Shown: positions 42,897-52,106 of the stretch, piece by piece
How positions within the stretch are numbered: the first letter of the stretch is position 1
Layout: the number at the start of each line of letters is the position of its first letter
Source of the DNA: Clostridiales bacterium UBA7568
Lineage (GTDB): Bacteria > Bacillota > Clostridia > Oscillospirales > CAG-272
Direction: 5' to 3'
Assembly: GCA_002479075.1 (NCBI GenBank)
Contig: DLLG01000017.1
Location: 1 to 64,000 of the forward strand
DNA length: 64,000 bases
Position numbers and translations under genes: made by a program
The notes under the pieces: generated by a model
What the model was told of the DNA's origin: nothing
Seen by the model: only the letters and a program-made list of their open reading frames with translations
Database searches by the model: none

Positions 42897-43207
42897 TTTT
42901 CGGTTATCCCCGCAATTATGATCTGTATAGCCTTGTCCGCATTTCTGCCGGCTTCGGAGCAGTATTTTTCAGCCTCGGTCTTAGCTTTCGAAACGGCATC
43001 CGAAAGATACTTCTCCGCTTCTTTTTCACTCTTTATGCGCTCTTCGGAAACAAATCTCTCCGCTTTCTCCTGCGCCGCTTCAACCTCTCTTTCGGCTTCG
43101 GATCTTGCATCCGAAAGGGCTCTTTCAAGCTCCTCCGAAAGAATTTTTCTTCTTTCAACCGCCAAGACCTCCGACTCGCGCACGCGCTCTATTGATGATT
43201 TTGACAT
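42893..43207 (-). CDS. V-type ATP synthase small coiled-coil subunit (G/H type)
   Basis: A 104-residue, nearly fully helical protein with heptad-like Glu/Lys/Ala content (SEELERALSDARSEAEREVE). Position first in the operon and pairing with subunit E elsewhere identify it as the peripheral-stalk partner (NtpF/AtpH/G depending on naming). ATG 43207 follows GGTGA; upstream in-frame sequence is low quality. Confidence 0.78.
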   Translation of the reverse strand: MSKSSIERVRESEVLAVERRKILSEELERALSDARSEAEREVEAAQEKAERFVSEERIKSEKEAEKYLSDAVSKAKTEAEKYCSEAGRNADKAIQIIIAGITEK

Positions 43208-43320
43208 TTTTTCACCAACTTTTTTCTTTATTTTGCAGTTTTCCAAAGGCGGCGGGCATCCCCGCCGCAGGCTTGTCCGTTTTAATCCCGAAGCGGGAAA
43301 AGAAACGGCGTTCCTTGTTG

Positions 43321-43349
43321 ATTATAACATATGTTTTCGCTTTTGGCAA
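43321..43349 (-). promoter_or_regulatory. Promoter of the V-ATPase operon
   Basis: TTGCCA (43344-43349), 17-bp spacer, TATAAT (43321-43326) on the minus strand, 114 bp before the first gene. The leader has a GC-rich palindromic patch (43256-43300) but no recognised riboswitch. Confidence 0.75.
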
Positions 43350-43369
43350 TTCTTTTTTTGTTTAATTTT

Positions 43370-43864
43370 TTAATCAATTTCCCGTGGTTGCCTAAAAACA
43401 CGGCGTTTAACGTCCTTTTCGGGAACTTCTTCTATATATTCGCTCATTCTGCGCTTCCTCTCTTTTCCGAAAAGATTTCTTATGAGGATAAAGTCGCGAC
43501 CGTCAAAAAACGTCTGCTCCCCTTTTCTCTTCGGCTTGAAAAGCGTCTCGTCCGCAATGTTCCAGCATTGCGCTATTCTTTTATAAACCTTCAGCTCGCC
43601 GTTTTCCGAGGAGATTATGTCAAGAGTTATATCAATTCTGTCCCCGTCCTCATAGCGCACTTTCGGTATTATCCGAAGCGACGTCCTCTTCCCGCTCTCC
43701 GCCGAAGAAAAAGCGGCACGTTCCGCATTCTCCGCAAGCGCAGCATAAAAAGAACTGATACCGCTTAAATCTTCCGCCTGCGGATAACAAGCGGAAAATA
43801 TGCAGAGTCCTCCGCCTTCCGTCCGCTTTTCATTTTCCCGTTTTACAAAAGTAATTCTGCTCAT
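43370..43864 (-). CDS. Hypothetical protein upstream of the V-ATPase operon
   Basis: A 164-residue soluble protein without signal peptide. The middle has alternating strands (TSLRIIPKVRYEDGDRIDIT) and SENGELKVYKRIAQCW, the end is Arg/Glu-rich. Clostridial sporulation- or metabolism-linked proteins with an RIAQCWN-like core exist, but I cannot name the family. It ends 20 bp before the ATPase promoter, so it is not clearly part of that operon. Confidence 0.6.
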   Translation of the reverse strand: MSRITFVKRENEKRTEGGGLCIFSACYPQAEDLSGISSFYAALAENAERAAFSSAESGKRTSLRIIPKVRYEDGDRIDITLDIISSENGELKVYKRIAQCWNIADETLFKPKRKGEQTFFDGRDFILIRNLFGKERKRRMSEYIEEVPEKDVKRRVFRQPREID

Positions 43865-43913
43865 AACAGCGCCTCCCGATATATTCTATTCGGTTCTGTG
43901 CGCTTTGATAACA

Positions 43914-43950
43914 CAAAAGGCGACACATATTGCAAAATGCGTCGCCTTTG
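43914..43950 (-). terminator. Terminator of the BspA-like gene
   Basis: AAAGGCGACGCAT and ATGTGTCGCCTTT arms (one wobble) with a short loop and T-rich end on the minus strand, just after the stop at 43955. Confidence 0.85.
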
Positions 43951-43954
43951 ACTG

Positions 43955-45925
43955 TCAGTCTTTATAATAATTTATCTTTGTGTTGACGGAGACATCGCCC
44001 ATTATACTGAAAATATAGGGGCGGAACATTTTGGGAAGATATACCTCCTGAAGAGACGTGCAGGACGAATCAAATATGGAAGAATCTATCTCGGTTGTTT
44101 CCTTCGGTACAACAAGGGAGGAAAGCGAAGAACAGGACGCAAACGCACCCGAGCCTATATATTCCAGAGTTGAAGGCAGGCTTATCGATGAAAGTGACGT
44201 GCACGCGCTGAACGCTCCGGGCGAAATTTCCTTTACGCCCTCTTCAAGCGTCACCCTTTCAAGTCCGCCGCAGAAATAGAACGCGTTCTCGCCGATCGTT
44301 TCGACGTTGCCGGGGATTATCAGCTCTTTCACGCTCTTGACATTGTAAAATGCGTTATCGCATATGCGCTCAACGCTCGCGGGTATATCAATCTTCGTTA
44401 CAACGTTTGAAATGTTGTATTTTGAACGCCATTCGGGAGTGAGTCCCTCGGAGCTTGTCGGCACGATGGCGCTGTTCCAGCCCGTGCAGGCTCCGCCGGC
44501 TATAATCTTGATTCCGTCCGGAATGTCAAGTATCGTTTCCCCGTCCGGAACATATGTCCAGAGCAGAATGTCGTTTACCGTTTTAAATTCCGGCTTCTTT
44601 GAATCTTTGACTTCTTCATAGAAGTTGCTGTATGCTTTTGTATACAAATATGCGTTTCCGCCAATGTATTCGACAGTTGAAGGAAGATCAACGGTATCAA
44701 TGCCCGTGCAGCCTCTGAATGCGCTCGCACCGATCGTTTTCAGATTTTTGCATTTCGAAAGATCGATTTTTGTCGTGAGCTCAAGGTCTGCGCCCTCAAC
44801 ATAGAGGTCGAAAGCGCTCGATTCAATCGTTTCAAGCGTTGACGGAAGATCAACCGTCTCAAGAGATATACAATAATAGAATGCCGCCGTCTGAATTCTT
44901 GTAACCCCCTCGGGGATGACGATCGACGTAAGCTGTCCGGCGTATTTATAGCCGTTTGCGGAATTTTCGTTTCCGCTGGCGAGTTTATCGTTTATAAACG
45001 CCGTTCCGCCGATGACCTTTATTCCCTTTCCGGAAAGATCAATATACTTCGGAATAACGTTGCATTTGATAAGCACTCCGTCTCCGACTATAAGATAATC
45101 GGAGTTGTTTTCCATAAACCAGGGCGTGTTTGAAAATGCGTTCGAATATACGCGCTCAACCTTACTGCCGATCTTTACATCGACAAGGCTCTTGCAGCCG
45201 TAAAACGCTTCCTGACCGATTTCTCTGAGACTCTCCGGAAGCTCTACCCTGCGCAGCGATATGCAGTTGCCGAATGCCGCAAGTCCTATCGTTTCCAACT
45301 TCGAAGCGTCCGAAAAGTCAACCTCTTCAAGGCTTGAGCAAGCGAGAAACGCCGTTCCGCTCAGGATCTTTGTCTCGGCAGGTATATGCACCTTTTCGAG
45401 CGCCGTGCAATATGCAAAGGCGTTATAGCCGATTTTTGTCACGCCGCTACCGAAGGTGACCTCTTCGAGGAACGAGCAATATGAAAAGGCATAATCGGAT
45501 ACTTCCTTTATGCTTTCGGGCAATGCGATTCTTTCAATGGCGTTGCAGCCCCAGAAAGCGTGAGACCCCAGCGTTTCGACGCCGTCCTCAATGACTACCT
45601 CTTTAAGAGAAGTACAACCCGCAAAGGCTCCCGATCCGATCACCTTGACGCTTGCCGGAATTATAACCTTTTTGAGAGTAACGTCGTATGCGAAGCATCC
45701 TTCGCCGATAAATGAAATGCCTTCGGGAATCGTATATACGCCGTCTGCGTCTGCCTGTCCGATACAGGACAGCAGAACCCCATCCTCCATTTTGATATCT
45801 TTGTTTACGGGGGACGTCGTTTCCGTCGCTTTCGGTGTCGTTGTTGTTTCGCCGCCGTTTCCGCAGGAGCAGAAAGCAAAGGCAACGAATATCATCGCCA
45901 TTATGAGCGCAAATAATTTTTTCAC
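43955..45925 (-). CDS. BspA-like leucine-rich-repeat (LRR_5) lipoprotein
   Basis: A 656-residue surface lipoprotein. The signal peptide ends in FAFCSCGNGG; the second cysteine (about 21) is the likely lipidation site. After a Thr-rich linker come about a dozen 22-24-residue LRR_5 repeats of the type I-P-x-S-V-x-x-I-G-x-x-A-F-x-x-C-x-x-L (for example VKVIGSGAFAGCTSLKEVVI). Such proteins of gut Firmicutes and Treponema can bind host or microbial surfaces. It has its own promoter and terminator. Confidence 0.92.
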   Translation of the reverse strand: MKKLFALIMAMIFVAFAFCSCGNGGETTTTPKATETTSPVNKDIKMEDGVLLSCIGQADADGVYTIPEGISFIGEGCFAYDVTLKKVIIPASVKVIGSGAFAGCTSLKEVVIEDGVETLGSHAFWGCNAIERIALPESIKEVSDYAFSYCSFLEEVTFGSGVTKIGYNAFAYCTALEKVHIPAETKILSGTAFLACSSLEEVDFSDASKLETIGLAAFGNCISLRRVELPESLREIGQEAFYGCKSLVDVKIGSKVERVYSNAFSNTPWFMENNSDYLIVGDGVLIKCNVIPKYIDLSGKGIKVIGGTAFINDKLASGNENSANGYKYAGQLTSIVIPEGVTRIQTAAFYYCISLETVDLPSTLETIESSAFDLYVEGADLELTTKIDLSKCKNLKTIGASAFRGCTGIDTVDLPSTVEYIGGNAYLYTKAYSNFYEEVKDSKKPEFKTVNDILLWTYVPDGETILDIPDGIKIIAGGACTGWNSAIVPTSSEGLTPEWRSKYNISNVVTKIDIPASVERICDNAFYNVKSVKELIIPGNVETIGENAFYFCGGLERVTLEEGVKEISPGAFSACTSLSSISLPSTLEYIGSGAFASCSSLSSLVVPKETTEIDSSIFDSSCTSLQEVYLPKMFRPYIFSIMGDVSVNTKINYYKD

Positions 45926-45959
45926 CGCAGAGCCTCCTTTTGTTTTTTACACTTTTTCA

Positions 45960-45987
45960 ATTATACCACAAATGAATTTTTTGTCAA
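45960..45987 (-). promoter_or_regulatory. Promoter of the BspA-like gene
   Basis: TTGACA (45982-45987), 16-bp spacer, TATAAT (45960-45965) on the minus strand. Confidence 0.75.
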
Positions 45988-46020
45988 CCGAAGGTGCGGC
46001 AAATTCACAATATTGTCACA

Positions 46021-46056
46021 TAAAAAGCAAAACGCCGCCCGCAAAAGCGGACAGCG
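46021..46056 (-). terminator. Terminator of spoVT
   Basis: CGCTGTCCGC-TTTT-GCGGGCGGCG, a ten-pair stem with three wobbles, followed on the minus strand by TTTTGCTTTTT. Confidence 0.8.
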
Positions 46057-46069
46057 TAATTACGTTTTT

Positions 46070-46621
46070 TCAGGGTTCGAGTTGTTTTCCGAGGAAGCCC
46101 GCCGCTGTCTGTATCAGCTTGATTTCGGTTTCCGTGCCGACGTTTTCTCCCTTGCCATCCGACGGAGCAAGCGCCGCCACACAGCCGATGACATCGCCCT
46201 CTGCAAATATGGGCATAGCACAGGTTATGTGCGGGCCCTTTGCGTCGTCCGTCAGGTACATTTTGTCCTTCTGCTGATTATAAACATAAAGGGCTCTGCC
46301 CTCGATTATACTCTCCGTTTCCGCAGAGAGCTTTTTCTCAACAAATTCCTTCTTTGATATTCCCGCGCAGGCGATAACGCAGTCCCTGTCGCATACTGCC
46401 GCAGGGACGCCGCAGGTCTTATAAAGCGTTTCCGCATATTCGGCGGCAAAATCCATAAGCTCGCCTATGGGCGAATACTTTTTGAAGATGACCTCGCCCT
46501 CTCTGTCCGTATATATCTCAAGCGGGTCGCCCTCGCGTATACGCATTGTTCTGCGTATCTCTTTAGGTATAACAACTCGCCCGAGGTCGTCAATTCTTCT
46601 GACAATTCCGGTTGCTTTCAT
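46070..46621 (-). CDS. spoVT: Stage V sporulation regulator SpoVT
   Basis: A 183-residue protein with an AbrB-type swapped-hairpin DNA-binding domain (1-50: MKATGIVRRIDDLGRVVIPK, then RIREGDPLEIY) and a C-terminal GAF-like domain (about 60-180). This is the SpoVT architecture, a forespore regulator of sigma-G genes. It suggests the organism sporulates or descends from spore formers. It stands alone with its own terminator; the ribosome site is GGAGGATTT. Confidence 0.93.
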   Translation of the reverse strand: MKATGIVRRIDDLGRVVIPKEIRRTMRIREGDPLEIYTDREGEVIFKKYSPIGELMDFAAEYAETLYKTCGVPAAVCDRDCVIACAGISKKEFVEKKLSAETESIIEGRALYVYNQQKDKMYLTDDAKGPHITCAMPIFAEGDVIGCVAALAPSDGKGENVGTETEIKLIQTAAGFLGKQLEP

Positions 46622-46732
46622 TATATATAAATCCTCCGATATTTACCTTTACGCAAAACGGTAAATTTTCCGTTTGCCCAATGATATTCTGTGCACGCAA
46701 AGAAGATTTATGCAGCGCCGAAAGATTTTTAT

Positions 46733-46767
46733 CAAAAAAATCGGCTCTGCGATTTGACAGAGCCGAT
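46733..46767 (-). terminator. Terminator of the S41-protease-like pair
   Basis: ATCGGCTCTG and CAGAGCCGAT form a 10-bp stem followed by seven T on the minus strand. A half copy occurs after the upstream paralogue (about 48818-48842), where the second arm and T run are missing. Confidence 0.9.
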
Positions 46768-46773
46768 CAGGAT

Positions 46774-48771
46774 TTATCTTTTTCCCGTTCCGAATGTCGT
46801 TATGCCCGAAGTGTCCTTGCTTTTTTCAATACCGTAATATTCGATCATTTTCATTGAAAGATCGAGCGCTTCCGTGCTGTTGACGAAAACGTCCGGCATA
46901 AGGCCTATGCCTTCGGGGTTCATACCGTTATAATGGTTGTTATAAAAATCCATATACGAAGGGAAAATTTTAATCACAATGGTTGAATTCGGCAATTTCA
47001 GGCTATACCCGTTTGCCGAAAGCAAACATCCCATTGTATTTGTACCGACGAAAAGAGTGTTTGAAAATGTTTCAAAATCTCCATACGCCCATTCAGCCGC
47101 GGATGCCGAAAATTTATCAATAAGCACTAACTTTTTATTCTTATCATTTTGATGTTGATACTGCGAAGCATTCAGATTGAGAACTGTTTTGTCGTCATAT
47201 ACTGCTGCATATCCAAAAATTTGAGCGGATGACGACTTCTTTCCCGAATAATTTTGTACAAAAGTTTCATTGTATATCGTGTTTCCTCCGCCATTACCTC
47301 TCAAATCGATCACAAACAGCTCTTGTTTTTTCATCTGCCTGCCCGACGCCGAGTATTTTTCCAATTCGGACGACTTATCACGACCAAAACTTCTTGCGTG
47401 AATTATCGGCACGCCGTTTTCAATGCGCACTCCCGCCGTTGTTTCACCCGTGCTTTGCCTTGTGTCATACTTGCTCCATAATATGTTGTGAATATATGCA
47501 ACATTTCCTCTCTGAATTGTAAATGTATCGCCCTCAAGACTTTCCGCGTCCGGATTTGCTATTCTGACAAGCGCATAAACAAGCTCGCCGCTTTCGTCGA
47601 TTGTAACTTTAAGATATTCCGAAAAATCTCCGCCGTTTACATCTTTGAGATACCACTTGTTACCGCTTACAAGAGTATAATAGCCTACATCATCTTTTCT
47701 GAAGACTATATCCTTGACGTAGTATGAATAATACTCCTTTTTGTTCAGTATCGTTAATAGCCCGCCTCTTGAACTGCAAGTCAGTCTTGCGTGAGAATCA
47801 ATTATGAAATCAAGCGAAGAAAGAATGATGTCATACAATTCCGTATCAAAAATCAGCCCTTCTTCACTATCAGAAAGCTCATTTACAGCATTTATTGCTT
47901 TTTTCTCTGCGTTTTCGAACTTGTCTGCACCAAAGTATTCATACGGTCCGTAATATGTATAAAATCCCTTGAAGCAAATCTTTACGTCCTCAATAGCCTG
48001 TTCTCTTGTTACGATAGTAGCATTTGGTTTGACATTGGAACCCGGCGGCGTGACATATTTATTTTTTTCTTCAGGAGTCAGCAATTTGCTCTTGTCAGAG
48101 CGGACATAAGATTCAACCTGACCCTTATACGGCACGGAAAGCCTGCCGTCCCTTTCCTTTGTAACTTTGCTTAGATACTCGTCAAAATCTATCGGCTTTT
48201 CGTTTGTGCTGTCAACAATGGACGCATCCGTTTCGGGCAGAAGCGTCTGCTTGCATCCCGCGCAGACCTTATCAAGCCCCTTGCCCTCCAGCTTTTCGTG
48301 ATTGCTCGGGTCGAGCGAGTCTCCCAGCTCCTTTTTGCAGTCGCGGCATTTTTCTTTTGAGACGCACGTCGCCGCAATTGTCTTTTTGTGATTATCGGGG
48401 TCGACCTCGCCGTAAGGATAAGAGCAGACCTCGCATCTTGCACGCTGCTTGCAGGTTGCCTCGCCGCCCGTGTGCGGACCGTAATCGCCATAGGTCACCC
48501 CGCAACGTTCGCATTTTGCTCGCAATTTGCAGGTCGCCTCGCCGCCGGTATGACCGAGAGCGGGGATTTCTTCCGTCTCCGTCTCGCCGCAATCGCAGGT
48601 TCTCTCCCGCTCTCCGGCGTTTACGCAGTCCGCCTCTCTGACCGTCTGCCATTCGCCATAGGCGTGGATGTGTCCTGCGTCTGTCGTTGTCTCCACGCTC
48701 TCTGTCCCGCAGGCGCAAAGGCAGAAAAGCGAAATAATGATCGCCGCTAAAAACGTAATGATTTTCTTCAT
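46774..48771 (-). CDS. Cys-rich S41 (C-terminal processing) protease-like lipoprotein, copy 1
   Basis: A 665-residue lipoprotein: signal with lipobox LCAC (Cys21), then about 170 residues of repeated Cys-x2-Cys modules (CERCGVTYGDYGPH, CEVCSYPYGEV, CRDCKKELGD, CAGCKQTL), then a helical region and a C-terminal S41 peptidase domain (about 390-650). VIDLRGNGGG is the substrate-binding loop and DKFSASAAEW carries the likely nucleophile Ser. It probably cuts or binds peptides at the cell surface. It lies directly downstream of a 2-kb paralogue. GGAGGACAAAAA precedes ATG 48771. Confidence 0.85.
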   Translation of the reverse strand: MKKIITFLAAIIISLFCLCACGTESVETTTDAGHIHAYGEWQTVREADCVNAGERERTCDCGETETEEIPALGHTGGEATCKLRAKCERCGVTYGDYGPHTGGEATCKQRARCEVCSYPYGEVDPDNHKKTIAATCVSKEKCRDCKKELGDSLDPSNHEKLEGKGLDKVCAGCKQTLLPETDASIVDSTNEKPIDFDEYLSKVTKERDGRLSVPYKGQVESYVRSDKSKLLTPEEKNKYVTPPGSNVKPNATIVTREQAIEDVKICFKGFYTYYGPYEYFGADKFENAEKKAINAVNELSDSEEGLIFDTELYDIILSSLDFIIDSHARLTCSSRGGLLTILNKKEYYSYYVKDIVFRKDDVGYYTLVSGNKWYLKDVNGGDFSEYLKVTIDESGELVYALVRIANPDAESLEGDTFTIQRGNVAYIHNILWSKYDTRQSTGETTAGVRIENGVPIIHARSFGRDKSSELEKYSASGRQMKKQELFVIDLRGNGGGNTIYNETFVQNYSGKKSSSAQIFGYAAVYDDKTVLNLNASQYQHQNDKNKKLVLIDKFSASAAEWAYGDFETFSNTLFVGTNTMGCLLSANGYSLKLPNSTIVIKIFPSYMDFYNNHYNGMNPEGIGLMPDVFVNSTEALDLSMKMIEYYGIEKSKDTSGITTFGTGKR

Positions 48772-48844
48772 TTTTTGTCCTCCGTATGAATGAATTCCGC
48801 AGGTAATGCGGTGAAGTCTGCGCTTTGACAGAGCCGATCAGGAT

Positions 48845-50845
48845 TTATCTTTTTCCCGTTCCGAATGTCGTTATGCCCGAAGTATCCTTGCTTTTTTCAA
48901 TGCCGTAATATTCAATCATCTTCATTGAAAGATCGAGCGCTTCCGTGCTGTTGACGAAAACGTCCGGCATAAGGCCGATGCCTTCGGGGTTCATACCCTT
49001 ATAATATTCTTTGCAGCTGTCTTCATAGCGTGTTCCGATAACAAAGATCATATGTGAGTTCGGAAGCTGAACATATACGTAGTCTCCGGCAAGCATACAG
49101 CCGCTTGTGTTCGTCCCGACAAAAAGCGTATTATTGAATGTAGAATGATACTGATACGCCATCTCTCCGGAAGAAGCAACACCCTTGTCGATAAGCACGA
49201 TCGTGTTGTTCGGGTTTTCTTTCGGAACATACGAGTACATCGCACCATTGATCGATGAGCCTGACAAGCTTGCGTTCAGTCTTGCCAACACAGACGGATA
49301 TCTAGCAGTCGAGCCCGAATAGTTCCGTACCCACGACTCCGCATAGCTCGAGCTTCCTCCGCCATTACCTCTCAAATCGATCACAAACAGCTTTTGTTTT
49401 TTCATCTGCCTGCCCGACGCCGAGTATTTTTCCAATTCGGACTTATCACGACCAAAACTTCTTGCGTGAATTATCGGCACGCCGTTTTCAATGCGCACTC
49501 CCGCCGTTGTTTCACCCGTGCTTTGCCTTGTGTCATACTTGCTCCATAATATGTTGTGAATATATGCAACATTTCCTCTCTGAATTGTAAATGTGTCTCC
49601 CTCAAGGCTTTCAGCGTCCGGATTTGCTATTCTGACAAGCGCATAAACAAGCTCGCCGCTTTCGTCGATTGTAACTTTAAGATATTCAGAAAAATCGCCG
49701 CCGTTTACTTTTTCAAGATACCATTTCTTTCCCTGAACGAGGGTATAGTAGCCTATGTCATCCTCTCTGAAAACTATGTCTTTTACATAATACGCATAGT
49801 ATTTTTTCTTGTTCAGGTTCGCAAATGAGCCGCCGCATCGACTGATGTACATCCCGCAGTGGCTGTCAACGATAAAATCAAACAAGGAAAGCATTATGTC
49901 ATAAAAATCGCCGTCCGTCATCGGCATATCGCCTTCTTCTTCGTAATATTCATTTATCGCGGCAATGGCTTTCCTTTCGGCTTCTTCAAACTTGTCTGCG
50001 CCGAAATATTCATAGAGCGAATAATACGTATAGAACGCCTTGAAACAGATTTCCGCGTCCGCAAGAGCCTGCTCCTTCGTCATCATAGCCCCGTTTCTCT
50101 TGGGCATACCGCCAGTACCGGCAGAGACGTATTTTTCCCTTTCCGCCGCTGTGAGGAGCTTGTTTTTGTCCGAGCGGGTATAGTTCGGCACGTTTCCGTC
50201 ATAAGGTGTCGATAGTCTGCCGTTTCTCTCATCGTTCACCTTTTTCAGATATTCATTATAGTCTATCGGCTTTTCGTTTGTGCTGTCAACAATGGATGCG
50301 TCCGTTTCGGGCAAAACAGATTTATGGCATTTTTCGCATATCTTATCAATCCCCTTGCCTTTTGCCACTCCGTGATTGTTCGGGTCAAACGAGTCTCCCA
50401 GTTCCTTTTTGCAGTCGCGGCATTTTTCTTTTGAAACACACGTCGCCGCAACGACTCTGTGATTTTTCGGATCGACCTCGCCGTAAGGATGCATACAGAG
50501 CTCGCATCTTGCACGCTGCTTGCAGGTTGCCTCGCCGCCCGTGTGCGGACCGTAATCACCATAGGTCACCCCGCAACGTTCGCATTTTGCTCGCGATTTG
50601 CAGTTTTCAGCAGTACCGCCGATATGACCGAGCGCGGGGATTTCTTCCGTCTCCGTTTCGCCGCAGGAGCAGGTTCTCTCCCGCTCTCCGGCGTTTACGC
50701 AGCCCGCCTCTTTGACAGTCTGCCATTCGCCATAGGCGTGGATGTGTCCTGCGTCTGTCGTTGTCTCCACGCTCTCTGTCCCGCAGGCGCAAAGGCAGAA
50801 AAGCGAAATAATGATCGCCGCTAAAAACGTAATGATTTTCTTCAT
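48845..50845 (-). CDS. Cys-rich S41 (C-terminal processing) protease-like lipoprotein, copy 2
   Basis: A 666-residue paralogue of the downstream gene with the same signal peptide, lipobox (LCAC), Cys-x2-Cys modules and C-terminal S41 domain. Its substrate loop is VIDLRGNGGGSSS and its nucleophile region is DKGVASSGEMAY, different from copy 1, while the stretch before it (about 120 residues) and the C-terminal 35 residues are nearly identical. ATG 50845 follows AAGGAGAC. It is 44 bp after the SGNH hydrolase gene and has only half a terminator, so all three genes may share one transcript. Confidence 0.85.
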   Translation of the reverse strand: MKKIITFLAAIIISLFCLCACGTESVETTTDAGHIHAYGEWQTVKEAGCVNAGERERTCSCGETETEEIPALGHIGGTAENCKSRAKCERCGVTYGDYGPHTGGEATCKQRARCELCMHPYGEVDPKNHRVVAATCVSKEKCRDCKKELGDSFDPNNHGVAKGKGIDKICEKCHKSVLPETDASIVDSTNEKPIDYNEYLKKVNDERNGRLSTPYDGNVPNYTRSDKNKLLTAAEREKYVSAGTGGMPKRNGAMMTKEQALADAEICFKAFYTYYSLYEYFGADKFEEAERKAIAAINEYYEEEGDMPMTDGDFYDIMLSLFDFIVDSHCGMYISRCGGSFANLNKKKYYAYYVKDIVFREDDIGYYTLVQGKKWYLEKVNGGDFSEYLKVTIDESGELVYALVRIANPDAESLEGDTFTIQRGNVAYIHNILWSKYDTRQSTGETTAGVRIENGVPIIHARSFGRDKSELEKYSASGRQMKKQKLFVIDLRGNGGGSSSYAESWVRNYSGSTARYPSVLARLNASLSGSSINGAMYSYVPKENPNNTIVLIDKGVASSGEMAYQYHSTFNNTLFVGTNTSGCMLAGDYVYVQLPNSHMIFVIGTRYEDSCKEYYKGMNPEGIGLMPDVFVNSTEALDLSMKMIEYYGIEKSKDTSGITTFGTGKR

Positions 50846-50889
50846 TTTTTGTCTCCTTATACAGATGCTTTGACAGCATTTTATCATAT

Positions 50890-51942
50890 TCAGATCAGTT
50901 TTTCAATAATTTCTCCGAAAGCCTTCGCCATTGCCAGATAACCGACGTCGTTCGGATGACAACCGTCCTGCGTGGACTCACAGCGCAAATCGTCATCGAA
51001 AATGCGCCTGCCGTCGACAAAATACAGATTTTTATCCCCCTCGGCAATGCCTCTTTTATAGCTTCCCTCAATTATCAGCCTGCGCTTTTCGTTTTCGGCT
51101 TCGTCACGATAATAATCGACCTTCGAAGCCATTATTATCGGCAGTTCCGGCTGCCTTTCGCGGATAGCCCGATAGCCCCTGTAATGCGTTTTTTCAAGAT
51201 ACTCCGCCGACGGAGCGTTGTGATCATAGTCATATACGAAAACACTCATATGCAGAGAGGAAATATAGCTCATCATAGCGTCCTCCGCTCTTGCCGCTCC
51301 CGCAAAGCCGAGGTTTACAAAGTCGCTGTCAAGCCGTCTGCCGATTATCGCAGGATAATTTGACGAGGGCTTTCCCGCCCCGACCCCGTGTACGATTGAC
51401 GAGCCGTAAAAGATTATCGGCGTTTTATGCAGATATTCCCCGCCTTTTTCGACAGTCGCCCCCTCGCGCAGGGCGATATAAACGTTTTTGACCTTCGCAA
51501 ACAACGGCAGGCTGATTATAAGCTCGCGCATTTCACGTTCCGGAAAGCGGATTCTGCTTTCTGAATAGTCCTTTCCTTCCCCCTGCGACGGAACAAATAT
51601 CGCCGAGAACCGAGGTTTTCCCTCCTTTATCTCAAACATATCCGCGCCGAGCCTTGAAACGTATGTATCGTTTGTGTCGTCCGAAAGCACGCCCGAAACA
51701 TCGATATGAATTACAACGTAATCCGAGTCTGTTTTAAAGCGTATTCTCCCTCCCGCCGGCATAAGAGAAAGCTCCGAGACTTCCTTGCTCGTCGCCCCCG
51801 CAACTTCTTCCGGCAGGCGGCGAAATCCCTCGCACAAGCCGTATATAGCAAACGGCGGTTTTGTTACGTCAAGAAAAACAGGCTCGCCGGACGTTATTGT
51901 CGTATCGCGCAGAGTCACGCCCATTTCTTTCGTTACTTTCAT
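50890..51942 (-). CDS. SGNH/GDSL-family hydrolase
   Basis: A 350-residue protein: an N-terminal beta-sandwich (about 20-165) followed by an SGNH hydrolase domain. Block I reads FYGSSIVHG (Ser182; Asp of GDS replaced by Ser), block II NLGFAGAARA, and the catalytic Asp-His pair is DGCHPND (about 326-329). Such enzymes are esterases, often deacetylating carbohydrates. There is no signal peptide. ATG 51942 is chosen because GGGGGA lies nine bases upstream. It begins the run with the two S41 lipoproteins. Confidence 0.82.
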   Translation of the reverse strand: MKVTKEMGVTLRDTTITSGEPVFLDVTKPPFAIYGLCEGFRRLPEEVAGATSKEVSELSLMPAGGRIRFKTDSDYVVIHIDVSGVLSDDTNDTYVSRLGADMFEIKEGKPRFSAIFVPSQGEGKDYSESRIRFPEREMRELIISLPLFAKVKNVYIALREGATVEKGGEYLHKTPIIFYGSSIVHGVGAGKPSSNYPAIIGRRLDSDFVNLGFAGAARAEDAMMSYISSLHMSVFVYDYDHNAPSAEYLEKTHYRGYRAIRERQPELPIIMASKVDYYRDEAENEKRRLIIEGSYKRGIAEGDKNLYFVDGRRIFDDDLRCESTQDGCHPNDVGYLAMAKAFGEIIEKLI

Positions 51943-52039
51943 ATCGCACATTCCCCCATAAACGATTTTTATTTTCACAGAAATAATATCACAAACGGCA
52001 GGCTTTGTAAACCTTTTCGCCGCGTATGACAAAATTCTT

Positions 52040-52068
52040 TTGCAAAGCGCGGAAAAGTGTGTTATAAT
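52040..52068 (+). promoter_or_regulatory. Promoter of tex
   Basis: TTGCAA (52040-52045), 17-bp spacer, TATAAT (52063-52068), 39 bp before the start. Confidence 0.7.
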
Positions 52069-52106
52069 TGCAAAAGACTCAATACAAACGACAGGAGCAA
52101 AAGCAA

